A stretch of 64,000 bases of DNA from Bacillus sp. FJAT-45037 (GTDB taxonomy: Bacteria; Bacillota; Bacilli; Bacillales; Bacillaceae_D), in assembly GCF_002797325.1 (NCBI RefSeq), contig NZ_KZ454938.1:1996267-2060266 (forward strand), in the 5' to 3' direction. Numbering within the stretch: position 1 is the stretch's first letter; the number at the start of each line of letters is the position of its first letter. This document shows positions 17,232-24,932 of the stretch, in pieces. The position numbers were made by a program, and so were the translations under genes. The notes beneath the pieces are model-generated. The model was not told the DNA's origin, did not search any database, and was given only the letters and a program-made list of their open reading frames with translations.

Positions 17232-17738
17232 ATGAATATTTTTCATGAGTTTAAAGAATTTGCGGTGCGTGGAAATGTTATGGATATGAGTGTTGGTGTC
17301 ATTATCGGTACAACCTTTGCCAAAATTGTTGAATCTCTTGTCGATGATGTCATTATGCCACCTTTTAGTGTGTTGTTTGGTCAAGTCGATTTCTCCAACC
17401 TGTATGTCAATCTGTCAGATCGTAAATTTGAAACGCTCACAGAGGCAGAACTAGCTGGAGTCCCTTTACTCCGATATGGTCTCTTCTTGAATCACTTTGT
17501 TCATTTTATGATCGTTGCTTTTATTCTCTTTTTATTCATTAGACAAATGAATCGGATCAGGAGGCCTTTAGAAGATCCACTGATTGACATGAAAACAAAA
17601 CTTTGTCCATTTTGTTTTAGGTCGATTGTTTTTAAAGCAACTAGATGTCCGCATTGCACTTCAAAACTTGAAGATCCACAAAGAACTGATCCTCCGTCTA
17701 TCCACACCCGTATGAAAAGGCGAGTAAAGTCATCTTGA
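17232..17738 (+). CDS. mscL: Large-conductance mechanosensitive channel MscL with C-terminal zinc ribbon
   Basis: A 168-residue MscL, longer than the usual 130 or so. The N-terminus FHEFKEFAVRGNVMDMSVGV and TM1, the periplasmic loop and TM2 (about 85-104) are canonical. The C-terminal part carries CPFC (125-128) and CPHC (139-142), a zinc-ribbon-like knuckle. It releases turgor under hypo-osmotic shock. The start ATG at 17232 is spaced six bases from AGGTG. The last nine bases overlap the convergent HNH gene. Confidence 0.94.
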   Translation: MNIFHEFKEFAVRGNVMDMSVGVIIGTTFAKIVESLVDDVIMPPFSVLFGQVDFSNLYVNLSDRKFETLTEAELAGVPLLRYGLFLNHFVHFMIVAFILFLFIRQMNRIRRPLEDPLIDMKTKLCPFCFRSIVFKATRCPHCTSKLEDPQRTDPPSIHTRMKRRVKSS

Positions 17739-18032
17739 CTTAGCTCGCCTTTCGTTTGATTTTTTTGTGCGTATGAGTGTTTCAGCCGGCTGTTTTTGAA
17801 TCCATCTAATGAATTTTTTCAATTCCTCATCATCCCTTAGCCTCGGAATGGTGTCTAATCGTATGGCAAGTTCTGAGTTCGTGTATAAGGCATGGATTTG
17901 TTTATGGCAGGCGATACAAAGGTCTGCTGTCTCATGATGAGCGCCTCCCTCTTCTTTTGGCAAAAGGTGATGAACTGTACGCTCTACACCTTCTCTTTCA
18001 CAGAGTTCGCATGTTCCAACATTCTTCTTCAC
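17730..18032 (-). CDS. HNH endonuclease-domain protein (YisB-like)
   Basis: A 100-residue protein with an HNH fold. It has CELC (8-11), TVHHLLPKEEGGAHH (19-33), ADLCIACHKQIHALY with a second Cys pair, and the final HNH histidine. A basic C-terminal tail TKKSNERRAKSR follows. It resembles the short stand-alone HNH protein YisB. Target unknown; no mobile element context is visible. Convergent with mscL, overlapping it by nine bases. Confidence 0.82.
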   Translation of the reverse strand: MKKNVGTCELCEREGVERTVHHLLPKEEGGAHHETADLCIACHKQIHALYTNSELAIRLDTIPRLRDDEELKKFIRWIQKQPAETLIRTKKSNERRAKSR

Positions 18033-18088
18033 AACCCTCTCTCCCCCTTAGATGCATCACTACCTGCATCAAGCGCACCATAAACAAC

Positions 18089-18271
18089 TTAAATACTTCC
18101 CTCTTCCTTCTCCTGTTTGTATCGAAGATAAGCTATAAATAAATAATTTATCCCAATCAGTCCCGCTATAAAAGGACCAAATAAAAATTGTTGTTCATTT
18201 ACCCAACCATATCCTAAAAAGAAAATCGATAACAAAGTGACTATTAGTCCTGCCGCAACAAAAACAATCAT
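18089..18271 (-). CDS. Hypothetical two-helix membrane protein
   Basis: A 60-residue protein not recognised as a named family. It has two predicted membrane helices (about 2-22 and 30-50) and a charged tail RYKQEKEEGSI. The ATG at 18271 follows AAGGAGG at good spacing, which supports real translation. No function can be assigned. Confidence 0.65.
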   Translation of the reverse strand: MIVFVAAGLIVTLLSIFFLGYGWVNEQQFLFGPFIAGLIGINYLFIAYLRYKQEKEEGSI

Positions 18272-18393
18272 CGTTTTTCCTCCTTCCAAATTTTCGCTAT
18301 CTAAAAAAAGCATCCAATAACTGTAGTAAATCTGCTAGGATAGAAGGTAATTGAATTTCCGATGTGATCTACGTGAAGTTAGGAGGCTCACTT

Positions 18394-20748
18394 TTGAAAA
18401 CAGCCTTATACAAACAAAAAATAATACAAATTCAGACGCTTGATCGAAGTGCATGGCAACAATTTCATAATGCTAGTATTCGACAAGAACTCACTTGTAT
18501 GCATTGTGGAGAACCGCTTCGCTTCCATTTAGGCATAGAAGAAGCGCCAAGATTTATTCACCCACCTACCTCCCTTGATTGTAAAAAAGAGGTCACCGCT
18601 TACGAGGCAAGCGCAGTAAATAAAAGAATTAAGACATCCATTCAAGAAAGCAACACTCACGGATTCACGATGCCAACAAGGCGATCGATTTCCTCAAACG
18701 ATGAACCTGAAAACGAAGGGTGGCGCGCTCCGGAGAATGTAAAAGCCATCCCTCCGTTTACACCAATCAAAAATGATAGTAATAGAACCTATGACGGATA
18801 TCGTGCTGATTTATTTCAACAAGGTATTATATTAGATGATCAACAATGGGAAGCCGCTACAACGACCGAAGGGCCTCTACTTATTCTCGCAGGTGCAGGT
18901 AGTGGAAAAACCCGTGTATTAACGACTCGAGCTGCCTATATGCTGACTGAAAAAAACTACTCTCCAAAAGACATGATCTTGGTCACATTTACAGCAAAAG
19001 CTGCCAAAGAAATGAAGGAACGAATGACGATTTATCCTGGGATGAATAAACATTTGCTTCATCAACTTGTTGTTGGTACGTTTCACAGTATTTTTTATCG
19101 AATGCTCATGCACGACAACCCAGAGAAATGGCACAGTGATCATCTACTCAAATGGGATTGGCAACGAGATCAAATGCTCAAAGAAGCTGGGAGAGAAATT
19201 AATTTAGATGAGAAGGAATTTCCTTTTGATCAGGCATTGACTCAAATAAGTTGGTGGAAAAATCACCTTCTCGCTCCAAAAGATATTAAGCCTGAAGATG
19301 TATGGGAAGAACGCGCTGCATATTTGTACAAGCGATATGAAGAGATGAGACAACAGAAAAATTCATTTGATTTTGATGACATGCTCATTGGTTGCTACGA
19401 TCTTCTAATTGATAACCAAGCACTTCTTAAGAGGTATCAAGAACGCTTTTCTTATGTATCCATTGACGAGTTCCAAGACATTAATAAAGTGCAAGTGGAA
19501 CTTATGACCTTATTAACCGAGCCACATAAAAATCTTTGTGTGGTTGGAGATGACGATCAGTCGATCTATGCTTTCCGCGGAAGTGATCCTGATTACATTC
19601 TCTCATTCAAAAAAACATACCCTCATGCAAAAGTAGTGGTACTAGATCAAAACTATCGTTCCACTCATTCAATTGTGGCTGCTGCTAATAATGTAGTGAC
19701 AACGAATAAAACACGTTTCAATAAACAGTTAGAAGCCCAATTTACATCTGAACAGGCACCTACTCTTTTCTACCCTTATGATGAAGAAGAAGAGGCAACA
19801 ATGATTGTCAATGATATAAAGAAAAAGATTGAGCAAGGCGCTGATCCAGCTGATTTTGCTATTCTCTTTCGGACAAACGTCACAGCACGTGCCCTGTTTG
19901 AGAGAATGGTAACATCGAGTATCCCGTTCTCTATTGAAAATGATGGTGATTCCTTCTATCGACGGAAAACCGTGCGAAAAGTTCTTGCCTATTTAAAACT
20001 TAGTCAAAACCCTGACAACGGATTAGCCATGCAGGATTTAATCGGTGCCTTATTTTTAAAGCAGCAAGTTATTCAAGACTTAAAAGCTTTAACCATTACA
20101 GAGGATTGTACGTTTGTTGAAGCCTTAACCCATTTGAGTGGCCTTCAACCGTTTCAATTAAAAAAACTACAAAAATTGCCCGAGCAGTTTAAACAAATAA
20201 AATCAAAAAGCCCCGAGGGTGCAATCACTTATATTGAGCAAGAGATGGGTTTAAAAGATTACCTAAAAAAGCAAGGAAACGAGGGCAATAAATTAGATCG
20301 TGGCTCAGATGACGTTCGGGATTTGAAAGTTGCTGCTAGACAACATGATTCAATTGAAACGTTCCTAGACCACGCTGATCATATGATTGCCAAGCAAGAA
20401 GAAGCAAGAAAGCAGCCACCAACAAAAGATGCGGTTCAATTGATGACCATTCACCGCGCAAAAGGGTTAGAGTACAAGCATGTCTATATCCTCGGTGCTG
20501 TTGAAGGATCGCTTCCTCATGACTACTCATTAGAAGCTTGGCGTGAGGGCGATGATAAACCATTAGAAGAAGAACGTCGATTAATGTATGTAGCAATGAC
20601 TAGAGCTCAAGTGAATCTCCTTATCTCCGTACCTACAATGAGACGAGGCAAACGTGCTCACCCGTCTAGGTTTGTACGTGAAGTGAACCGAATGGCAAGA
20701 GCCGTACAGAAGCAGAAAGTACCTACCTTATCTGGAGGGATACGATGA
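18394..20748 (+). CDS. yjcD: UvrD/Rep-family ATP-dependent helicase YjcD with CoiA-like N-terminal zinc module
   Basis: An SF1A helicase of 784 residues. The Q motif precedes the P-loop GAGSGKT near 168-174. DEFQDINKVQ (motif II), GDDDQSIYAFRG (III), QNYRST (IV), a VQLMTIHRAKGLEYKHV motif V and VAMTRAQ (VI) follow. The first 65 residues carry CMHC (35-38), an RFIHPP histidine and a later DC, which resembles the N-terminal module of CoiA. Likely start TTG 18394 behind AGGAGG. The stop overlaps the next gene by ATGA. Confidence 0.88.
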   Translation: MKTALYKQKIIQIQTLDRSAWQQFHNASIRQELTCMHCGEPLRFHLGIEEAPRFIHPPTSLDCKKEVTAYEASAVNKRIKTSIQESNTHGFTMPTRRSISSNDEPENEGWRAPENVKAIPPFTPIKNDSNRTYDGYRADLFQQGIILDDQQWEAATTTEGPLLILAGAGSGKTRVLTTRAAYMLTEKNYSPKDMILVTFTAKAAKEMKERMTIYPGMNKHLLHQLVVGTFHSIFYRMLMHDNPEKWHSDHLLKWDWQRDQMLKEAGREINLDEKEFPFDQALTQISWWKNHLLAPKDIKPEDVWEERAAYLYKRYEEMRQQKNSFDFDDMLIGCYDLLIDNQALLKRYQERFSYVSIDEFQDINKVQVELMTLLTEPHKNLCVVGDDDQSIYAFRGSDPDYILSFKKTYPHAKVVVLDQNYRSTHSIVAAANNVVTTNKTRFNKQLEAQFTSEQAPTLFYPYDEEEEATMIVNDIKKKIEQGADPADFAILFRTNVTARALFERMVTSSIPFSIENDGDSFYRRKTVRKVLAYLKLSQNPDNGLAMQDLIGALFLKQQVIQDLKALTITEDCTFVEALTHLSGLQPFQLKKLQKLPEQFKQIKSKSPEGAITYIEQEMGLKDYLKKQGNEGNKLDRGSDDVRDLKVAARQHDSIETFLDHADHMIAKQEEARKQPPTKDAVQLMTIHRAKGLEYKHVYILGAVEGSLPHDYSLEAWREGDDKPLEEERRLMYVAMTRAQVNLLISVPTMRRGKRAHPSRFVREVNRMARAVQKQKVPTLSGGIR

Positions 20749-21392
20749 AGCATGAAGAAATGATCGAGCAGACAAAACAGTGGGTGAAAGAGCAATTATG
20801 GGGTGAAGGATCTGGTCATGATTGGTACCATATTGAACGCGTCACAAAAACAGCTTCAAAGCTTGCAGCAATTGAACATGCCGATCATTCAGTCGTGACT
20901 CTCGCCTCCCTTCTTCATGATTTAGCCGATGATAAGCTGGTTGAGGATGAAGCAGAAGGCCTTTTGAACATTCGCAAGTGGCTATTAAACCTTGACCTTG
21001 AAGTTGAGCACATTGATCATATCCAGCTGATCATCTCTACCATGTCATTTAAAGGTGGCAACAAAAAGCCAATGCAAACACTTGAGGGGCGAATTGTACA
21101 AGATGCAGACCGATTAGACGCGTTAGGCGCAATTGGTATTGCCCGTACCTTTGTTTACTCAGGTAACAAAAGCCGCCCGATGTATGATCCTACTCTCCCC
21201 GTTAGAGAGCTCATGACAGAAGAAGAATACCGCAACGGAGACTCCTCTGCCATCCATCACTTTCATGAAAAATTGTTGAAGTTAAAAGATTTAATGAATA
21301 CGGAAGCTGGTAAGCAATTAGCTACTGAGCGTCATCAGTTTATGAAAACCTTTTTGAAGCAATTTGAAAGAGAATGGCATGGACACGTTTAA
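20745..21392 (+). CDS. HD-domain phosphohydrolase (YpgQ-like)
   Basis: A 215-residue HD-superfamily protein. Metal ligands are visible as H in GHDWYHIERV (about 24-30), HD in LLHDLADD (about 57-61) and D in VQDADRLDALGAIG (about 120-132). It resembles the YpgQ/YedJ nucleotide pyrophosphohydrolases, so a nucleotide phosphate substrate is likely; the exact one is unknown. It is coupled to the helicase by an ATGA overlap, which suggests joint expression. Confidence 0.85.
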   Translation: MKHEEMIEQTKQWVKEQLWGEGSGHDWYHIERVTKTASKLAAIEHADHSVVTLASLLHDLADDKLVEDEAEGLLNIRKWLLNLDLEVEHIDHIQLIISTMSFKGGNKKPMQTLEGRIVQDADRLDALGAIGIARTFVYSGNKSRPMYDPTLPVRELMTEEEYRNGDSSAIHHFHEKLLKLKDLMNTEAGKQLATERHQFMKTFLKQFEREWHGHV

Positions 21393-21397
21393 TCACT

Positions 21398-21430
21398 AGC
21401 CCCTAACTACTGTTGGGGGCTTATTTTATA
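21398..21430 (+). terminator. Terminator after the helicase-HD operon
   Basis: Stem AGCCCCTAAC/GTTGGGGGCT (21398-21407 with 21412-21421) followed by TATTTTAT. Confidence 0.82.
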
Positions 21431-21511
21431 GTTCTATTTCATGATTCATAAACATCTACACCCTCGCATATGACTTCATATAAGATTAAAATGTCGGAGG
21501 TGTATCATAGA

Positions 21512-21994
21512 ATGAACAGATCCACGCAAACCTATTCTGTCTCAAAACTTACTCCAGTCCAGTTGCAGCAACGACTAATATACACACAATCAGAACTCGC
21601 AAAATATAAACAACAGTTAGAACGGTATCAAAATGACTACCATTACAGCTTAATTGACCAACTCCACCTTGAAAAAAAAGAGCTCGAGGAACAAGTTCGC
21701 ATGCAGCAATCTAAAGAAGAGGAACTCGACCAGTTGAAGCTTGAAGCAAATGAGCAAGCACATGAAGTGATTGAGCTCAAAGAAAAAATCACCCAGATGA
21801 AGATCGCTCATAAAGAGGATGTCGATCATCTTAAAAAGGAATTAGACGAATTAAAAAAGAGTCCACCGCCTGAACAAACCAACCCAACACCCCATCCAAA
21901 AGAACTCGCCTCTCAAGAAGTCCCACCCCATGTGCCACCAGAAAAAAGCTGGTTTCATCGTAGTCTCATGAACCAAAAATCATCAGATGAATAG
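21512..21994 (+). CDS. Coiled-coil protein with proline-rich tail, unknown function
   Basis: A 160-residue protein not recognised. Residues 13-118 form a long, highly charged coiled coil (LQQRLIYTQSELAKYKQQLE and following heptads). A proline-rich stretch (about 119-142) and a terminal EKSWFHRSLMNQK follow. No signal peptide or membrane helix. The ATG at 21512 is nine bases after GGAGGTG. It opens a group of probable spore-surface genes between yjcD and fabI, so a structural role is plausible but inferred. Confidence 0.65.
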   Translation: MNRSTQTYSVSKLTPVQLQQRLIYTQSELAKYKQQLERYQNDYHYSLIDQLHLEKKELEEQVRMQQSKEEELDQLKLEANEQAHEVIELKEKITQMKIAHKEDVDHLKKELDELKKSPPPEQTNPTPHPKELASQEVPPHVPPEKSWFHRSLMNQKSSDE

Positions 21995-22033
21995 GAAAAG
22001 CTGGATAAGTAACTTATCCAGCTTTTCCTTCTT
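21994..22033. terminator. Bidirectional terminator
   Basis: A perfect 17-bp stem (21994-22010 with 22012-22028) at the 3' ends of two convergent small genes, with T runs on both sides. Confidence 0.88.
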
Positions 22034-22043
22034 TTTATCTTGC

Positions 22044-22184
22044 TTACGATTTATTCTTTCTTCCACAACAAATTTTAGATACCTTCTGAGCATCCTCTCT
22101 CACGGTTCTCTTTCCAAATGTTTCTTTCTTAATCGGCTGTTTTTTTGAGTTAAATGCTGATTGGCTTGTTGATAATTTCTTCAC
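22044..22184 (-). CDS. Small basic protein, hypothetical (46 aa)
   Basis: Starts at GTG behind GGAAGGAGTGAG and encodes MKKLSTSQSAFNSKKQPIKK, a lysine-rich 46-residue chain ending near a CC pair (KICCGRKNKS). It ends 10 bases from a strong terminator. A CATACTCTA, which fits a sigma-K -10, lies close upstream but without a -35 partner. No family recognised. Good initiation signals and terminator placement support a real gene. Confidence 0.5.
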   Translation of the reverse strand: MKKLSTSQSAFNSKKQPIKKETFGKRTVREDAQKVSKICCGRKNKS

Positions 22185-22307
22185 TTCTCTCACTCCTTCC
22201 TCCTAGTAGAGTATGAGAAAGAACTCTATATGCGATAGACCAATACCTACTTCCTACTTAAAACTTCCACATTTGCCCTTTTCCTACTCAATAACGGATA
22301 AACTTAC

Positions 22308-22334
22308 ACCAATTTTCTGTGCCGTCATACTATA
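22308..22334 (+). promoter_or_regulatory. Sigma-K-type promoter
   Basis: AC at 22308-22309, a 16-base spacer and CATACTATA at 22326-22334. This matches the sigma-K pattern AC-N16/17-CATANNNTA and lies about 75 bases before the Cys-rich gene. Late mother-cell expression is inferred. Confidence 0.65.
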
Positions 22335-22407
22335 CAGTAGTCTGAAAACCTACTCACATCTTAAATCTAAGCTTGTGTGGAAGGTTAAATAAATAGGAGG
22401 TAAGAAA

Positions 22408-23052
22408 ATGAGCCATAAAAAACACAATGTGTGTATTAATGCAAAGAAAGTGTTTGATTGGGTTATTCGCCCGGTTAGCCTAACAGAAACATTTACAAAC
22501 TGTGAATTTTTTAACGGATTAACAGATATTTGTGAATCTGTTGAAGGTTGTTTTGACCCAGGCTTCAAAGTGAAATGTAAAGTGGATTGTGTCAAAGCAA
22601 CAGATATTACAAAACCAGGCCCCCGTCAAAAAGTGGAAGTCCAAGTCAACGGAGAAGACGTAACATTATACAAAGTCAAAGTTCATGTATCAATTAAAGT
22701 GTTCGTGTTTATAAAAGAAGACAATTGTGATGAATACGAAAAATTAGGACCATTCGAATTATCATCAGTAGAAACATTCTATTTATGTGCACCAGATGGA
22801 ACATTTGTATATCCTGCTATCCATGATGGAGAATGTGAAGCAGAGTTCTTCTGTGTAAATGGTACTCCAAATCTAACAATTAATGCTGATTTTTGTTTAG
22901 ATGTTCAAGTAGCGGATTACGTAAAACTTGAAATTGAAGCTGCTTACTGCAAGCCACGTGATGAGTTCCCTATTTCGGAAATGATGGTTTGTCGTCCTGA
23001 TAAAGAGCCAAAACAATGTCCACATGTTTTTCCCGGAAAGCACAAATGCTAA
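22408..23052 (+). CDS. Cysteine-rich probable spore-surface protein
   Basis: A 214-residue protein with 15 cysteines (7 percent), mostly spaced through a beta-strand-rich sequence, and a His/Lys-rich start and end (MSHKKHN, PGKHKC). No signal peptide or membrane helix. The ATG sits behind a near-ideal AGGAGGTAAGAAA. A sigma-K-type promoter lies upstream. The position near fabI is where B. subtilis keeps the Cys-rich crust proteins CotX, CotY and CotZ, but this sequence is not recognisably one of them. Disulfide-linked coat or exosporium protein is the best guess. Confidence 0.6.
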   Translation: MSHKKHNVCINAKKVFDWVIRPVSLTETFTNCEFFNGLTDICESVEGCFDPGFKVKCKVDCVKATDITKPGPRQKVEVQVNGEDVTLYKVKVHVSIKVFVFIKEDNCDEYEKLGPFELSSVETFYLCAPDGTFVYPAIHDGECEAEFFCVNGTPNLTINADFCLDVQVADYVKLEIEAAYCKPRDEFPISEMMVCRPDKEPKQCPHVFPGKHKC

Positions 23053-23063
23053 AAAACCCCAAG

Positions 23064-23106
23064 AAAAATCGAGCAGAGGCTAATCAGCTTATTTGCTCGA
23101 TTTTTT
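23064..23106 (+). terminator. Terminator after the Cys-rich gene
   Basis: Stem AAAATCGAGCA/TGCTCGATTTT with a 17-base loop and a trailing T-run. Confidence 0.8.
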
Positions 23107-23167
23107 CTTCTTTCTTAATACTTACATACATAAGTATAAAAAAACTGTACTTTCAAGGAGGACCTCG

Positions 23168-23866
23168 ATGCAAAACTCACACTCTAGCAGCAAACACCCG
23201 CCGAGGAACATTCAGTACGAACAAAAAATTTTGCATTATCGTTCAGAAATTAAACGATTAGAGCAAAAAACAACAAAACAAGCCAAGCAATTAAAGGAAC
23301 AAGTAGAAGCGATCGACTCACTTACAGCTAGAATCAATGACCAAGCACCAAAGCCCGTCCAAATCGCAACCGAGACAGTAGAATCACTGTTATGCTTTAG
23401 TTATTTCTCATACACCCTCATCGTTCCCGATCGATCGAATCGTGATGAGTCGATTACGATCATTGGAGATTTAATCATTGAAAATGAAGGAACAAATCCG
23501 CTAACGAACCCTATGATTTGTTTAGAATTTAACAAACCAACACTCGCAACGCTAACCGGAAAAATTCAGCGCTCTCCCTCTACCGAAACAGAACAGTATA
23601 TAATTGAGGAAGATCGAGTAACAAACACCTGGAAGTTTGTTGAGGGATCATCTTATAAAGAGGCCCGTCAAACGGGAGTTTATTGGTTAAAGCCTATCCA
23701 TACATCGATCATAGAACCTAGCCAATCTTTATTTTTCCCAAGCTTTGAGATACAGCTAAAACCAGATGATAACGCTTCCACATTCGAAGTCAGTGCCTAT
23801 GTACTAAGCGATGAATTATCTAACGGGCAAAAAGCGTCTAATAAAATCCGTTGCAATCTGATCTAA
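23168..23866 (+). CDS. Coiled-coil/beta-domain protein, hypothetical
   Basis: A 232-residue protein without a recognised family. The basic N-terminus (MQNSHSSSKHPPRN) is followed by a coiled coil at about 16-60 (EIKRLEQKTTKQAKQLKEQV) and then a beta-rich domain to the end. No signal peptide. The ATG follows AAGGAGG closely. It stands between the Cys-rich gene and yjcA in the probable spore-surface group. A structural assembly role is an inference from location and architecture. Confidence 0.6.
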   Translation: MQNSHSSSKHPPRNIQYEQKILHYRSEIKRLEQKTTKQAKQLKEQVEAIDSLTARINDQAPKPVQIATETVESLLCFSYFSYTLIVPDRSNRDESITIIGDLIIENEGTNPLTNPMICLEFNKPTLATLTGKIQRSPSTETEQYIIEEDRVTNTWKFVEGSSYKEARQTGVYWLKPIHTSIIEPSQSLFFPSFEIQLKPDDNASTFEVSAYVLSDELSNGQKASNKIRCNLI

Positions 23867-23917
23867 ATCATATGATAGCACCTTCATCCGGAACAGAATG
23901 GGTGCTATCCTTTTTCA

Positions 23918-24298
23918 TTATTTATTTAGCTTTCTTACAACCGTTTCAATGATCGCTGCCACCCCAGCAATAGCTAAAACACAAACGACCGGTAGCGTCA
24001 CAGATCCTAAATAAGTAATACCTACAAAAAGTATGAGCGAGGCCCATATTCCTGAACACCAATAACAACTCAGCATATCACCGATGAATTTACGAATTCC
24101 ATTCCCGCGACCTGACACGTATTGGTACACATCGCCATTTTCATCTACTTCCTCTGTAACGTTCTGAAACGGCCTTCTCATAAATTCTGCAATTTCATCA
24201 AAAACCAGTAAATGTGTCAATCTAAACGTAGCTATTGATAACAATACAAATTCAAAAACCGACAAACTGATCAATTCCAAAGAAGTGTCCCCCTTCAC
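23918..24298 (-). CDS. yjcA: DUF1360 sporulation membrane protein YjcA-like
   Basis: A 126-residue protein of the DUF1360 family. It has ATFRLTHLLVFDEIAEFMRRPF and the signature GDMLSCYWCSGIWASLILF, with two or three membrane helices. B. subtilis YjcA is a sporulation protein beside the coat genes and yjcD, which matches this location. The start is GTG 24298 overlapping AGGAGGGTGA, or possibly the downstream TTG behind AAGGGGG. Function unknown. Confidence 0.8.
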   Translation of the reverse strand: MKGDTSLELISLSVFEFVLLSIATFRLTHLLVFDEIAEFMRRPFQNVTEEVDENGDVYQYVSGRGNGIRKFIGDMLSCYWCSGIWASLILFVGITYLGSVTLPVVCVLAIAGVAAIIETVVRKLNK

Positions 24299-24363
24299 TC
24301 ACCCTCCTTTATATTCTTACGTAGGAATAGGTATTTCTGACATCATTATTACCTAAGACAAAC

Positions 24364-24390
24364 ACCCTTTTTACGAATGAACATAGGCTA
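24364..24390 (+). promoter_or_regulatory. Sigma-K-type promoter
   Basis: AC at 24364-24365, a 16-base spacer and CATAGGCTA at 24382-24390, fitting AC-N16/17-CATANNNTA, 48 bases before the Pro/Gly-rich gene. Confidence 0.6.
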
Positions 24391-24437
24391 TCACATATAC
24401 GATTTATCGTTCTCTTATCTTTGAAAGGAGTGTAAAC

Positions 24438-24893
24438 ATGTATTATTACGAATATGATCACGATTCCTATCACCGCCAACAACCATCAGTTCAATTCATT
24501 CCACCAACTGTTATTAGCCAGTATGTGAATCAGTGGATTACAACGGCAATTCCCGGTTACGGGCAAGTCGTCGCCTATGTTACAGACTTCAACCGCCGTA
24601 CAGGTATGGTATCAATGTTTATTTATCAAGCACCTTATTACCAACCTCAATTCCTTCAAGTCTATAATGGCGATCTAGTAGGGATTGCACCTTATTACGG
24701 ACCGATCCCTCCACGTCCGTCTCAGCCCGGTCCAGGTCCTACACCTAGACCCCCTAGACCCCCTCGTCCTCGTCCACCTTCCTTTCCTTGGTGGCTTTGG
24801 GGCATCGGTTCATATGGTGGATCAGGGTCTTACGGCTCCGTAGGTTCTGCAGGCCCTATTGTTTTAGGAGGTCAATTCTCTCAACAACGTTAA
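24438..24893 (+). CDS. Pro/Gly/Tyr-rich probable spore coat protein
   Basis: A 151-residue protein. The Tyr-rich start MYYYEYDHDSYH leads to a small globular part (about 17-88). A Pro-Arg-rich stretch at about 91-114, with PRPP repeats, and a Gly/Ser-rich tail ending GGQFSQQR follow. Tyrosine- and glycine-rich composition is common in coat proteins. An upstream sigma-K-type promoter supports late mother-cell expression. The ATG follows GAAAGGAGTG. No named homologue recognised. Confidence 0.6.
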   Translation: MYYYEYDHDSYHRQQPSVQFIPPTVISQYVNQWITTAIPGYGQVVAYVTDFNRRTGMVSMFIYQAPYYQPQFLQVYNGDLVGIAPYYGPIPPRPSQPGPGPTPRPPRPPRPRPPSFPWWLWGIGSYGGSGSYGSVGSAGPIVLGGQFSQQR

Positions 24894-24931
24894 AAAACAA
24901 GCATCGCGTCATTGCGATGCTTGTTTTTTTA
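24892..24931. terminator. Bidirectional terminator before fabI 3' end
   Basis: A 15-bp stem (AAAAACAAGCATCGC and its complement) around a short loop, with T-runs both ways, between two convergent genes. Confidence 0.9.
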
Positions 24932-24932
24932 G

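Noticed and set aside
17730-18032. HNH protein as intron or homing element remnant
   Set aside because: Compact stand-alone YisB-type gene without intron or intein features.
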